From: Lewinella sp. 4G2
GTDB lineage: Bacteria; Bacteroidota; Bacteroidia; Chitinophagales; Saprospiraceae
Length of the DNA: 64,000 bases
Assembly (NCBI RefSeq): GCF_001625015.1
Contig: NZ_LVWJ02000014.1
Location: forward strand, 1 to 64,000
Direction of reading: 5' to 3'
Part shown: in pieces, positions 43,420-51,304 of the stretch
Position numbering within the stretch: the first letter of the stretch is position 1
Layout of the letters: each line of letters begins with the position of its first letter
The notes under the pieces: generated by a model
The model's input: only the letters and a program-made list of their open reading frames with translations
Database searches by the model: none
Told to the model about the DNA's origin: nothing
Translations under genes and position numbers: made by a program

Positions 43420-44016
43420 CTATTTGAGCTTGCGCTCCAGTTTCTCCCGTTTCCGGTCGAGTTTCTCTAATTTTTTGCGCTTGACATCCTCCGCGCTCGG
43501 CGCCATCATCGCGGTACAAAGGCACATCTGCCGCTCGTTCCGGGTGAGGATATCAAAGTTGGGGCAGGTCTGGCAGCCGGCCCAGAAGGCATCATCTTGC
43601 GTCAGTTCACTAAAAGTAACCGGGCGGTAACCGAGGTCGCTATTGATTTTCATGACGGGCAGGCTCGTCGTGATCCCAAAGATCTTCGCCGAAGGGTACT
43701 TCTTCCGCGATAGCTTGAAGACGGCTGCCTTGATCTTGCGTGCTAACCCCAGCCTCCGGTAGGCGGGGTTGACGATCAGGCCAGAGTTGGCCACGTATTC
43801 TCCGTGGCCCCAGGTTTCGATGTAACTGAACCCACCAATGTCACCGTCCACGATGGCCACGATGGCTTTACCGCTGCGGATCTTCTCTTCTACGTAAGCG
43901 GGTTTCCGTTTAGCGATGCCCGTTCCGCGGGCCTTTGCTGATTCTTCGATCAAATCGCAAATGGCCTGTGCGTACACGGCGTGCTCTGCCTGAGCGACGA
44001 GTATCTGAATATCCAT
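43420..44016 (-). CDS. GNAT N-acetyltransferase with C-terminal Cys cluster, first gene of arginine operon
   Basis: A 198-aa protein. Residues ~5-135 form a GNAT fold with the acetyl-CoA loop YRRLGLARKIK (the Q/RxxGxA motif). After it comes a Cys-rich segment FWAGCQTCPNFDIL...RQMCLCTAM (residues ~145-172) with C-x2-C and C-x-C pairs that could bind metal, then a Lys/Arg/Glu coiled tail (KRKKLEKLDRKREKLERKLK). As first gene of an operon that has argG, C, D and F' it is a candidate for the acylating step of arginine synthesis or for regulation, but this is inference from position. Confidence 0.8.
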   Translation of the reverse strand: MDIQILVAQAEHAVYAQAICDLIEESAKARGTGIAKRKPAYVEEKIRSGKAIVAIVDGDIGGFSYIETWGHGEYVANSGLIVNPAYRRLGLARKIKAAVFKLSRKKYPSAKIFGITTSLPVMKINSDLGYRPVTFSELTQDDAFWAGCQTCPNFDILTRNERQMCLCTAMMAPSAEDVKRKKLEKLDRKREKLERKLK

Positions 44017-44076
44017 ACTGTAAATAAAGGGGGAAGCGGAACAAGGCCGCCGGATGAAACTAGTAGAATCGGCACT

Positions 44077-44130
44077 GCCCGTTCAGCCACGATACGCTGC
44101 GGGCGCTTCCGGGCCACGCGGGCGGGAAGC
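44077..44130 (-). promoter_or_regulatory. Tandem stem-loops of the arginine leader
   Basis: Two abutting hairpins in the RNA of the minus strand. Hairpin 1 (44130-44105): GCUUCC-C-GCC / GGC-CC-GGAAGC, beginning at the base after the leader-peptide stop. Hairpin 2 (44104-44077): GCCCGCAGC / GCUG-AA-CGGGC. The segment GCCCG occurs three times and can pair with the single CGGGC, so alternative folds exist. A weak GCGG/CCGC stem followed by UUUAUUU lies just before the GNAT start and may be the terminator. Confidence 0.55.
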
Positions 44131-44187
44131 TTACTTAATCCTCCTTCGTCGGAGGTCGGTGCGGAGAAAATCTACTGACTGGGTCAT
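44131..44187 (-). CDS. Arginine operon leader peptide (leaderless, 18 aa)
   Basis: ATG-to-TAA frame MTQSVDFLRTDLRRRRIK with five Arg codons, four of them consecutive (CGA CGA AGG AGG) and of types that look rare in the neighbouring genes. It lies 114 bp upstream of the GNAT-argGCDF' operon. Its ATG sits exactly 4 nt after TACCTTTG (44199-44192), so the transcript should begin at this ATG. Directly behind its stop are two stem-loops. Arg-codon-rich peptide, location and hairpins together indicate ribosome-mediated attenuation by Arg-tRNA supply; this is an inference, but each part is visible. Confidence 0.75.
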   Translation of the reverse strand: MTQSVDFLRTDLRRRRIK

Positions 44188-44191
44188 GGGC

Positions 44192-44199
44192 CAAAGGTA
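44192..44199 (-). promoter_or_regulatory. Promoter -7 element of the arginine operon
   Basis: Minus strand TACCTTTG, then GCCC, then the leader-peptide ATG. No strong TTG is seen at -33, so the promoter may be moderate or regulated. Confidence 0.55.
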
Positions 44200-44238
44200 A
44201 GCGCAATTTATGGCGTTTGAAATACCGAACATCTATTT

Positions 44239-44255
44239 GGCGCTGCCGCAGGTGC
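44239..44255 (+). repeat. Dispersed 17-mer (intergenic)
   Basis: Exact GGCGCTGCCGCAGGTGC, 40 bp upstream of the arginine operon -7 element and before the T9SS gene terminator. Confidence 0.85.
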
Positions 44256-44284
44256 GGGGCGAGTGGGATTAGGCACCGTAAATA

Positions 44285-44331
44285 AAAAAGCGGCCCCCTT
44301 CCACGCATGGTGAAAGGGGGCCGGCTTTTTG
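44285..44331. terminator. Strong bidirectional intrinsic terminator
   Basis: Stem AAAAAGCGGCCCCCTT / AAGGGGGCCGGCTTTTT with a short CCAC-GCATG-GTG top, just downstream of the T9SS gene on the minus strand. Confidence 0.9.
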
Positions 44332-44381
44332 AGCTCCTTTATTTAGTGAATAAGGAAACTCGATCAATCGGATCGGTTAGC

Positions 44382-47270
44382 TTACTGCTTTACGATCTGC
44401 TTGCTGTAAAGAGCACCGTTGGCGAGGATTGTCAGGTTGTAAACACCTGCGGGTACTTCGCTGAGGTCGATACGGCTGTTAACACCGTTGAAGACGTTGG
44501 CGGAGATTACCTGGCCGCTGAGGCTGGATACGGTTACGTAGAACTTGCTGATGTCAGCGTCGTTGTTCTGGATCGTAACTACGTCCACGGTTGGGTTCGG
44601 GAAGAACGCCATGTCGAGGCCACTTTCGTCGATGCTGGTAACACCAGTGAGTTCCCACTCAGCTTCGATGGCACCGATGTCTGGCGTACGGCCACGGAGC
44701 GTACCGAAGATGTCTCTTTCGGGAACGAGCGCGTTTGCTACACCACCGTCGATGAGGGGGTTAGAAACACCCAGGTCATCACCGATTACGAGGTCGAGGT
44801 CGAACAGGTCGTCTTCGTCGTTGAAGGGGTCAAGGAAGATAGAGAGCAGTGCATCTTCGTCTTCAGCATCGTCTACAACGCGGTCGGTATCACCGAATTC
44901 GATGTTGGCACCGTTTTCACCGTTGAAGAAGTTACCACCAAGAGAGTTGATGTTGATGGCACCAATACGGTCGAGATCGCCGGGGCCAAAGTTGCCGTCG
45001 GGGTTGTAAAGTTCAACTTCGATCTGGTTGATGCCTTCAGCCGTAGCCTCTTCGCTCATGAAAGCGTTGTTGAGGAAGTTCAGCGTCATGGAGTTGACTT
45101 CGTTGAGTACGTTCTCGCCACCCTGGAAGAGCGCGATTTGGTTACCAACGGCAGTTTCGCCTTCACCCTTACGGTTTTCGAAGAAAGTGTTGTGGACGAT
45201 GTTGGCTTCCAGCACTACGGAACCGATGCTATCCCACTTACCTTCGTTCGTGTTGTAGCTAGGAGCGTTACCGTTGAAAATAAAGGCACCGCCGCTACCG
45301 TCAGTAACGAGGTTGCGGAGGAAAATAGAGTTTTCCAGGCCAACCACGAGGCGCTGCGTAGAGATCGCACCACCCTGTGAACCAGAGCTGTTACCAATGA
45401 AGGTAGAGTTCTTCACGTCAACGGCAAGGTCACCGTATACTACGTCGATACCAGTTTCCAGCGTGTCACGAGAAACCAGGCCACGAACGGCATTGATTGC
45501 TCCACCGTCACCCGTAGAAGAGTTCTCAAGGAAGTCACAATCTTCGATCGTTACGTCGAAACCAGACCGGAAGTGCAGTGCAGCACCCGAAGCGGCCGTA
45601 CCAGCGGAGTTACGCTGAAAAATAGAGTTCTTGATGGAGAATGGCACGGTACCAGCGTCTGGGCCAAAGCCGTAGAGAGCACCACCACCAGAAACAACGT
45701 TGACGGGGTTTTCACCAATTACGTTTTCGCGGAAAGTACAGCCGTCGAAGTTAGCACCAACGGTACCGGGGTCGTAGTAGAAGGTGATGGCTGCGCCCTG
45801 GGAAGCATCCGTAGAAGTACCGTTGTTGGCGAAAGTAGTGTTGGTCGCATTCAGCTCGTAAGGGGAGTTGAACATGATACCACTACCGTAGCGAGAAACG
45901 CCACCGCTGATGGTTACATCGTTAAGCGTAAGTGCGTTGGCCGCGTCGTTTGCGTCACCCTGTACGTAAATAGTACCACCGAAACCAGCTTCCGTAGAAG
46001 AAAGGGTGCTGTTGTTGAGGGTCGTGTTGTTGAGGGTGAGGTCAATCGAAGCAGAATCGAATTCAAGGATCGTAACGGCACCACCAAAGCGGCCACCGAC
46101 GTGTCCGTCAAACGAACAGTCATTCAGCGTTACGCTGTGACGAAGGGGAGTAGCGTTAACACCGAAGGTGTAAAATCCTGCAGTTCCACTGCTACCAAGA
46201 TCAACATCATTATTAGTGAAGTTGGTGCTGTTAACTATCCAGTTCTGGTTACCACCGCCACCAAGGGCAGAACGGTCAGAAGAGGTAATGTTGGAGAACG
46301 TACAGTTCGTAACCACCATGTCGTTGGTAGGATCAGCGTCAGGGCGACCGGGAGCACCGGAAACGTACACACCACCACGGGTGCTGGCGATCTGGTCGAA
46401 CGTAGAGTTCATCAGCATTACGTTGTCCGTACCCACGAAGTTGATACCGGCACCACGAACGGCCCGGCCATTGATGTTAGAGAAGGTACAGTTGTCAACG
46501 ACGACACCGTTGACATCGCTGATACGCAGCATCTCGTCCTGGTTGTCACTGGTCTTACCCAGACCAATGAAGGTAGAGTTGGTGATGGTCAGATCGTCCA
46601 GACGCTCGATGTAAGCGTTGAAGCTGCTCTGAGCGAAGTTGTTCATGAACGTGATATTGTCCAACGTGGTACCACTGGTCTCTGCACCGAAGATGGTGAG
46701 GGCGGAACCGAACGTGGAACGGTTGTTCATGAAGACACAGCGAGAAACGTCAGCGCGGCCACGGAGGTAAAGACCTGCACCGGCGAAGTCAAGGTTACCA
46801 CCGTCAGCGGCGATACCACCGTTACTGAAAGTGATACCGTCGATCTTGGTCGTGTACGTACCACCGGAAGTGTCGATTACGGCCAGGATACGGTTGTTGT
46901 CGAGGTACGCAAGGCTGTCGTAAGTACCAGCTACGTCGTTACCCATAACGTCACCACTAAGAATAGTCACGTTGGTAGCGGGGTCTGCAGCGGTAGCGTC
47001 AGATTCGGTACCAGCGAAACCACCGAGGATTTCCATTTCACGTATAGCCACGAAACTGCGCTCCGCAGGTGTCGTGTAAGTACCAGCAGCGATCCAGATG
47101 GATGCACCGACGGGTGCGTTAAGTAGAGCTGAGTCGAGCTCAGTGTAGGCATCAGCCCAGGTGTCGCCATTGTCGGCACCAGTTGCCGCTCCGTTCACGT
47201 AAACGACTTTCTGAGCCATCAGGCCGGTCGTTGTGAGGAGCAAACAAGCAAAGAGTAGTAATTGCTTCAT
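44382..47270 (-). CDS. Secreted parallel beta-helix protein with T9SS sorting domain
   Basis: A 962-aa surface or secreted protein. Signal peptide at 1-19 (LMAQ cleavage), then a KVVYVNGAATGADNGDTWADAY start typical of Bacteroidota pectate-lyase-like helices, then many repeating coils (NCTFSNI, NSTFDQI, NNTTLNNSTLSS, KNSTFIGNSSGSQGGAIS) forming a right-handed beta-helix to ~residue 870. The last ~80 residues (FFPNPTVDVVTI...VSSLSGQVIS...VPAGVYNLTILANG...KQIVKQ) are a type A T9SS C-terminal domain, so it is exported through the type IX system. It has a ~200-nt leader with a hairpin and a strong terminator, suggesting high, tuned expression. Ligand unknown. Confidence 0.9.
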   Translation of the reverse strand: MKQLLLFACLLLTTTGLMAQKVVYVNGAATGADNGDTWADAYTELDSALLNAPVGASIWIAAGTYTTPAERSFVAIREMEILGGFAGTESDATAADPATNVTILSGDVMGNDVAGTYDSLAYLDNNRILAVIDTSGGTYTTKIDGITFSNGGIAADGGNLDFAGAGLYLRGRADVSRCVFMNNRSTFGSALTIFGAETSGTTLDNITFMNNFAQSSFNAYIERLDDLTITNSTFIGLGKTSDNQDEMLRISDVNGVVVDNCTFSNINGRAVRGAGINFVGTDNVMLMNSTFDQIASTRGGVYVSGAPGRPDADPTNDMVVTNCTFSNITSSDRSALGGGGNQNWIVNSTNFTNNDVDLGSSGTAGFYTFGVNATPLRHSVTLNDCSFDGHVGGRFGGAVTILEFDSASIDLTLNNTTLNNSTLSSTEAGFGGTIYVQGDANDAANALTLNDVTISGGVSRYGSGIMFNSPYELNATNTTFANNGTSTDASQGAAITFYYDPGTVGANFDGCTFRENVIGENPVNVVSGGGALYGFGPDAGTVPFSIKNSIFQRNSAGTAASGAALHFRSGFDVTIEDCDFLENSSTGDGGAINAVRGLVSRDTLETGIDVVYGDLAVDVKNSTFIGNSSGSQGGAISTQRLVVGLENSIFLRNLVTDGSGGAFIFNGNAPSYNTNEGKWDSIGSVVLEANIVHNTFFENRKGEGETAVGNQIALFQGGENVLNEVNSMTLNFLNNAFMSEEATAEGINQIEVELYNPDGNFGPGDLDRIGAININSLGGNFFNGENGANIEFGDTDRVVDDAEDEDALLSIFLDPFNDEDDLFDLDLVIGDDLGVSNPLIDGGVANALVPERDIFGTLRGRTPDIGAIEAEWELTGVTSIDESGLDMAFFPNPTVDVVTIQNNDADISKFYVTVSSLSGQVISANVFNGVNSRIDLSEVPAGVYNLTILANGALYSKQIVKQ

Positions 47271-47316
47271 AAAATAAATTGGTTTTATACTGAATTGAAG
47301 AGTCGATTAGTGATCA

Positions 47317-47353
47317 TTACCCGGATGGAAGTATCGCCTCCATCTTCGGGTAA
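47317..47353 (-). promoter_or_regulatory. 5'-UTR hairpin of the T9SS protein gene
   Basis: Inverted repeat TTACCCG-GATGGA / TCCATC-TTCGGGTAA around GTATCGCC, about 50 nt upstream of the ATG within the predicted leader. Could stabilise the mRNA or regulate translation. Confidence 0.5.
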
Positions 47354-47473
47354 CTATTGTGAGACTTTGTTTTGGCCCGAGCGTAAGGAAACCCAAGTAG
47401 CAAAAAGGCTGGCTAGGTAACTATTCTCCCAAGAGGGATTTGCGCGAACTATTAATTCAGGGTTTAGGGTCTG

Positions 47474-47501
47474 CAAAGATAGAAAAATAGCAAGAAAGCA
47501 A
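47474..47501 (-). promoter_or_regulatory. Promoter of the T9SS protein gene
   Basis: Minus strand TTG (47501-47499), 17-bp spacer, TATCTTTG (47481-47474). Predicted start near 47469 gives a leader of about 200 nt. No ORF explains the leader. Confidence 0.5.
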
Positions 47502-47627
47502 GCAGAGCAATTTTTACTTCCTAGGTTTTGCAACGGACCATAACAGTGTCGTGTCGCCCGTGCTACCAATGGCGGTTGCTCAATTTGTCAACACACCCAA
47601 CCTTCGTAACCACAATGCCCACCAACG

Positions 47628-47662
47628 ACAAAGCCCCCATCCTTTTAACGGGATGGGGGCTT
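47628..47662 (-). terminator. Terminator after tRNA-Gln
   Basis: Stem AAGCCCCCATCC / GGATGGGGGCTT with loop TTTTAAC-G, 16 bp downstream of the tRNA on the minus strand, followed by T-rich sequence. Confidence 0.85.
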
Positions 47663-47677
47663 GTAATTCGCTTAGAG

Positions 47678-47749
47678 TAGACCTACAAGGACTCGAACCT
47701 TGAACGACAGAACCAAAATCTGTTGTGTTGCCAATTACACCATAGGTCT
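47678..47749 (-). tRNA. tRNA-Gln (anticodon TTG)
   Basis: Minus strand cloverleaf: acceptor AGACCTA / TAGGTCT, T8, D arm with A14-A15, anticodon stem CAGAT around TTTGGTT (anticodon TTG), T arm AAGG-TTCGAGT-CCTT. Discriminator A; CCA is not encoded. 72 nt. Confidence 0.95.
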
Positions 47750-47780
47750 AAAAAGACCGGGCTGTTGCCCTAAGCGGCCG

Positions 47781-47812
47781 CAAATATACAGACGATTTAT
47801 TTTTAACGCCAA
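47781..47812 (-). promoter_or_regulatory. Promoter of tRNA-Gln
   Basis: Minus strand TTG (47812-47810), 21-bp spacer, TATATTTG (47788-47781), then CGGCCGC. Same spacing and G+C-rich start region as the rRNA promoters. Confidence 0.65.
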
Positions 47813-47848
47813 CTGAAACGGATTAATTTTTTCGGCCTCATGCAGCTA

Positions 47849-50215
47849 CTACTCCTGCATCAATTCCACGACGGCTTCCACTACGTCCATGACTTGCGGC
47901 TTACTCACGTAGTTACCGTCATCACCGTAAGCCGGGCGGTGCTCAGAAGCCGTCAGCGATTTGATGGGCGCATCTAAATGGAAGTACCCACCCTGCACCT
48001 CCAGCACCTGGTGGCGAATGTAAGCGGAGGTCGCGCCGGGTGAATCTTCGTCTACGATCAGCAGCCGGTTAGTCTTGCTGAGGTGACGCACGATCCGGTG
48101 TTCCAGATCGAATGGCAATAGCGTCTGCACGTCAATTACCTCTACGGAAACGCCTCGTTCTTCCAGCATCTCCGCAGCTTCCAGGGAAACCCGTACGCAT
48201 GCGCCGTAGGTCACCAACGTTACGTCCGTACCGGGCCGCAAACATTCGGGCACGCCTAGCGGCACGGTGAAATTTGATAGGTTATCCGGCTCCGCTTCGT
48301 GCAGACGGTAACCATTGAGTACTTCAATCACGATGGCGGGGTCGTCCCCCAGCAACAAGGTGTTGTACATACCCGCAGCCTGCACGGCATTGCGGGGGAC
48401 GCACAGGTGGATACCCCGCAAACTGCTCGTCAGCGCCGCCAGGTAGCTGCCACTGTGCCAGATCCCTTCCAACCGGTGCCCACGCGTTCGGATAATGAGG
48501 GGGCAGGATTGCTGGCCAGCCGTCCGCCAACGCAGGGTGGCTACGTCGTCCGTCAGGATGGGGAGGGCGTAGTAGATGTAGTCCAGGTACTGAATTTCAG
48601 CAATCGGCCGTAGCCCCCGCATGGCCATTCCCATCGCTTGCCCGATGATCGTCCATTCCCGAATGCCCGTGTCGAATACGCGGTGCTCCGTGAACTTCTC
48701 CTGCAGGCCGGCGAAGCCCTGGTTTACGTCACCAATCTTGCCCACGTCTTCTCCGAAAGCATAGAGTTCGGGTAGCTCGGAAAATTTAGCCGTGAAGTAG
48801 TGTTGCAGCACTTCATAAGCAGGGTGAGACTTGCTATCACTTCCATAAACGGGCGGAACCTCCGCTACTCGTAACGGGGATTTCGTGGTTTCACTCAGCA
48901 AGTTATCACCGATGTATTCGCGTAACTCGGCTTTGCAATCCTTCATCCAGCGCAGAAAGGCTGCCGGAAGGGCCTGCTCACCAACCTGAAAAGCCAGTCT
49001 CCGGCCTGCATCAATGAGCACGGAATCAATGGGCAGGTCTTCCTTTTGTACTTGTTGGCGGAATGCGGTGAAGGGTTCCTCGGAAAACTCGGTAGCGGGC
49101 AGCAGCGCCAGTACTTCATTCCTTTTTACGCCCAATCTTTCAGTGTAGGCATCCCAGGCGCGGCGGCGGGCGGCCATCACGTCCTTCTTGGCCTTTTTTT
49201 CTAACTCGTCCAGTTCGCTGGCTTCGGCTACGCCGGTCGCGATCATCCAGTGGCGGAACTGAGCGATACAATCCCACTCTTTTTCCCAGGCCAGTCGTTC
49301 GGCTGATTTGTAACGCTCGTGGCTACCGCTCGTGCTGTGCCCGTTAGGCTGGGTGAGCTCATCTACGTGGATGAGGGCAGCGCGATGGGTTTCGCGCGTC
49401 GTTTTCGCAGCCTGGCGGTAGGTCGTCAAAAGTGCGGGGTAATCCCAACCCTTTACATTGTAGATTTCGATCCCCCGGCCATCCTTACCGGCCTGCAGGC
49501 CAGCGGTGGCCTGGCTGATGCTCCCCTTCGTCGTCTGCTTTTCTACGGGTACGGAAATGCCGTAACCATCATCAACCACAGTAGCCACCATCGGTACTTT
49601 GAGGACGCCCGCGGCGTTCAGGGTTTCCCAGAAAACGCCCTCCGAAGTGGAGGCGTCACCGATCTCCGTCCAGGCAATTTCGTTGCCGTTGGTGGAGAAA
49701 CCGGTAGGGAGGTCCTTACCCTCCCGGTAAATCTTTGAAGCGAAGGCTAGCCCCATGCCCCGGGCCATTTGTCCGGCCGTCGGGGAGGTGGCACTGCTGA
49801 TGTTGAAGGTCTTGGTGTGGTCCAACCAATTACCCTCCGCATCAATGGTAGGCGTAGCGTGGTGGCCAACCATTTGCCGGCCACGGCTGAACGGGTCCTT
49901 TTCGCCGTCTGAGTAGAGCTGAGCGAGAATGTCCTCAACCGTTGCCAGGCCTAAAGCCAGTAGCAAGGTGTGGCCACGGTAATAATCGGCGCGCCAATCT
50001 CCGGGTTCAATGACCCGGGCCATGGCGAGCTGGTAAAGTTCCTTACCGTCGTCACTCACCCCGAACTTAGCCCGTCCGGTCAGCACATCCCGCCGGATCA
50101 CCGCACTAAGCTGGCGGCTTAGCAGCGCCGTATAGTAATCGGACAGAATGCGGCTGGTGGTGTCAGCCTCATCCCTGGAAGCCATGGTGGCCTGATCAGG
50201 ATTTATCGAGGGCAA
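47849..50215 (-). CDS. 2-oxoacid (branched-chain) dehydrogenase E1, alpha-beta fusion
   Basis: Thiamine-diphosphate decarboxylase of a branched-chain-type 2-oxoacid dehydrogenase complex, both subunits in one 788-aa chain. The alpha part (to ~420) has HHATP, the ThDP motif GDASTSEGVFWETLNAAG...VVDDGYGISVP, and HGHST-like PNGHSTSGSHERY. The beta part (~450-788) has YAFGEDVGKIGDVNQGF, FDTGIREWTIIGQAMGMAMRG and LLIVDEDSPGATSAYIRHQVLE. Start is TTG 50215 or more likely ATG 50185. A TTG-N22-TATCTTTG promoter lies at 50358-50326. E2/E3 are not in the window. Confidence 0.9.
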   Translation of the reverse strand: MPSINPDQATMASRDEADTTSRILSDYYTALLSRQLSAVIRRDVLTGRAKFGVSDDGKELYQLAMARVIEPGDWRADYYRGHTLLLALGLATVEDILAQLYSDGEKDPFSRGRQMVGHHATPTIDAEGNWLDHTKTFNISSATSPTAGQMARGMGLAFASKIYREGKDLPTGFSTNGNEIAWTEIGDASTSEGVFWETLNAAGVLKVPMVATVVDDGYGISVPVEKQTTKGSISQATAGLQAGKDGRGIEIYNVKGWDYPALLTTYRQAAKTTRETHRAALIHVDELTQPNGHSTSGSHERYKSAERLAWEKEWDCIAQFRHWMIATGVAEASELDELEKKAKKDVMAARRRAWDAYTERLGVKRNEVLALLPATEFSEEPFTAFRQQVQKEDLPIDSVLIDAGRRLAFQVGEQALPAAFLRWMKDCKAELREYIGDNLLSETTKSPLRVAEVPPVYGSDSKSHPAYEVLQHYFTAKFSELPELYAFGEDVGKIGDVNQGFAGLQEKFTEHRVFDTGIREWTIIGQAMGMAMRGLRPIAEIQYLDYIYYALPILTDDVATLRWRTAGQQSCPLIIRTRGHRLEGIWHSGSYLAALTSSLRGIHLCVPRNAVQAAGMYNTLLLGDDPAIVIEVLNGYRLHEAEPDNLSNFTVPLGVPECLRPGTDVTLVTYGACVRVSLEAAEMLEERGVSVEVIDVQTLLPFDLEHRIVRHLSKTNRLLIVDEDSPGATSAYIRHQVLEVQGGYFHLDAPIKSLTASEHRPAYGDDGNYVSKPQVMDVVEAVVELMQE

Positions 50216-50325
50216 TGCTCAAAATTTTAGTCCACGGTGAACCGCGGTGGGTTAAGGGGTTCAGTCTCATTAGACGAACGGTGCTGCTCGGCAGCTCGGC
50301 ATGAAAAGTGGTCGCTAAGCGAGCT

Positions 50326-50358
50326 CAAAGATAAACAACGTGCCTAAGTTACTGACAA
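50326..50358 (-). promoter_or_regulatory. Promoter of the E1 fusion gene
   Basis: Minus strand TTG (50358-50356), 22 bp, TATCTTTG (50333-50326); leader about 105-135 nt. Confidence 0.5.
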
Positions 50359-50499
50359 TGACTACGTTGCACAAGACAGTTTCAATTCTACGTGACCGCA
50401 AATTATTTACCAATCACCAAACCTCACTTCGGCTTCGTAGACGGGAACGGAATTATCCTCTAGTTGTTGACGTGCTAGCCATACAATCTACGCAGGAAA

Positions 50500-51243
50500 T
50501 TATTTCCAATAAAGTAGCTCAACTCCTCCCTCATCGAGCCGGCAGTAGGAGTTGTAGTGAAGCCATTCCCCCAGATTCAGGTAGCGGCTACGCCCGTTGC
50601 TCAGGGTGTGATCGATCGGTAAATGCCGGTGACCGAACAGGCAGAAATCCAGGGAAGCGTCCTGCGCAAGCTTACGTTCGGAGTAGGCGACGAGCCATTC
50701 CTGGTCGGGCCCTAAGAATTCAGTTTCCGCTGGCTGGCTACTGCGGCTTCTACCGCTTAGAAAAAAGGCAAGCCGGATCGCAAAGTTGGGGTGCAGCCGG
50801 GCGTATAACCACTTTGCCCAACCGGCCGTGAACACCTTCTTCATCCGTTTATAGCCGTGGTCCCCCGGGCCCAGGCCATCACCGTGGGCGATGAGCACTT
50901 CGTACCCCTTGAGTTGAACCCGGAGGGCAGAAAAGTGCAGCTTTACGCCTACCTCCCGCTCCAGGTAATCAACCATCCACAGATCGTGGTTGCCCGTGAA
51001 CACGTGGACCGGGCAACCCGAATCAACGATCTCCGCCAGTTTTCCCAGGAAGCGGACGTAGCCCTTGGGTACAACCTCTTTCCATTCAAACCAGAATTCG
51101 AAGAGATCGCCCACTAGGTAGAAGGCCTCGGCGTCCGTCCGCCAACAGTGGTCCAGCCAGGCTACGATCTGCCTTTCCCGCTCCCGGGAGCTTACGCGGG
51201 CGTCAACACCCAGGTGAAAATCACTAGCAAAGTAGATGGCCAT
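50500..51243 (-). CDS. lpxH: UDP-2,3-diacylglucosamine hydrolase-like phosphoesterase
   Basis: Metallophosphoesterase of 247 aa with the full dimetal motif set: DFHLG (8), GDLFEFWFEW, GNHDLW, HGDGLGPGD and FGHRHLP. Pattern and size fit LpxH/LpxH2, which removes UMP in lipid A synthesis. ATG 51243 (MAIYFASDFHLG) is chosen as the family start; the upstream frame is an artefact. Its product would act at the inner membrane's cytoplasmic face. Confidence 0.88.
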   Translation of the reverse strand: MAIYFASDFHLGVDARVSSRERERQIVAWLDHCWRTDAEAFYLVGDLFEFWFEWKEVVPKGYVRFLGKLAEIVDSGCPVHVFTGNHDLWMVDYLEREVGVKLHFSALRVQLKGYEVLIAHGDGLGPGDHGYKRMKKVFTAGWAKWLYARLHPNFAIRLAFFLSGRSRSSQPAETEFLGPDQEWLVAYSERKLAQDASLDFCLFGHRHLPIDHTLSNGRSRYLNLGEWLHYNSYCRLDEGGVELLYWK

Positions 51244-51304
51244 AGCGGGGGCGGGTGAGTTAGCGGGCCAGGATCGCTCCGCCCGCCGCGTCACAAAGAA
51301 ACGA

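Noticed and set aside
45573-47126. Long open frame (517 aa) antisense to the T9SS beta-helix gene, and another at 44307-45380
   Set aside because: Both are mirror frames kept open by the biased codon use of the beta-helix gene. Their translations are low-complexity Thr/Val/Asp-rich with no motif.
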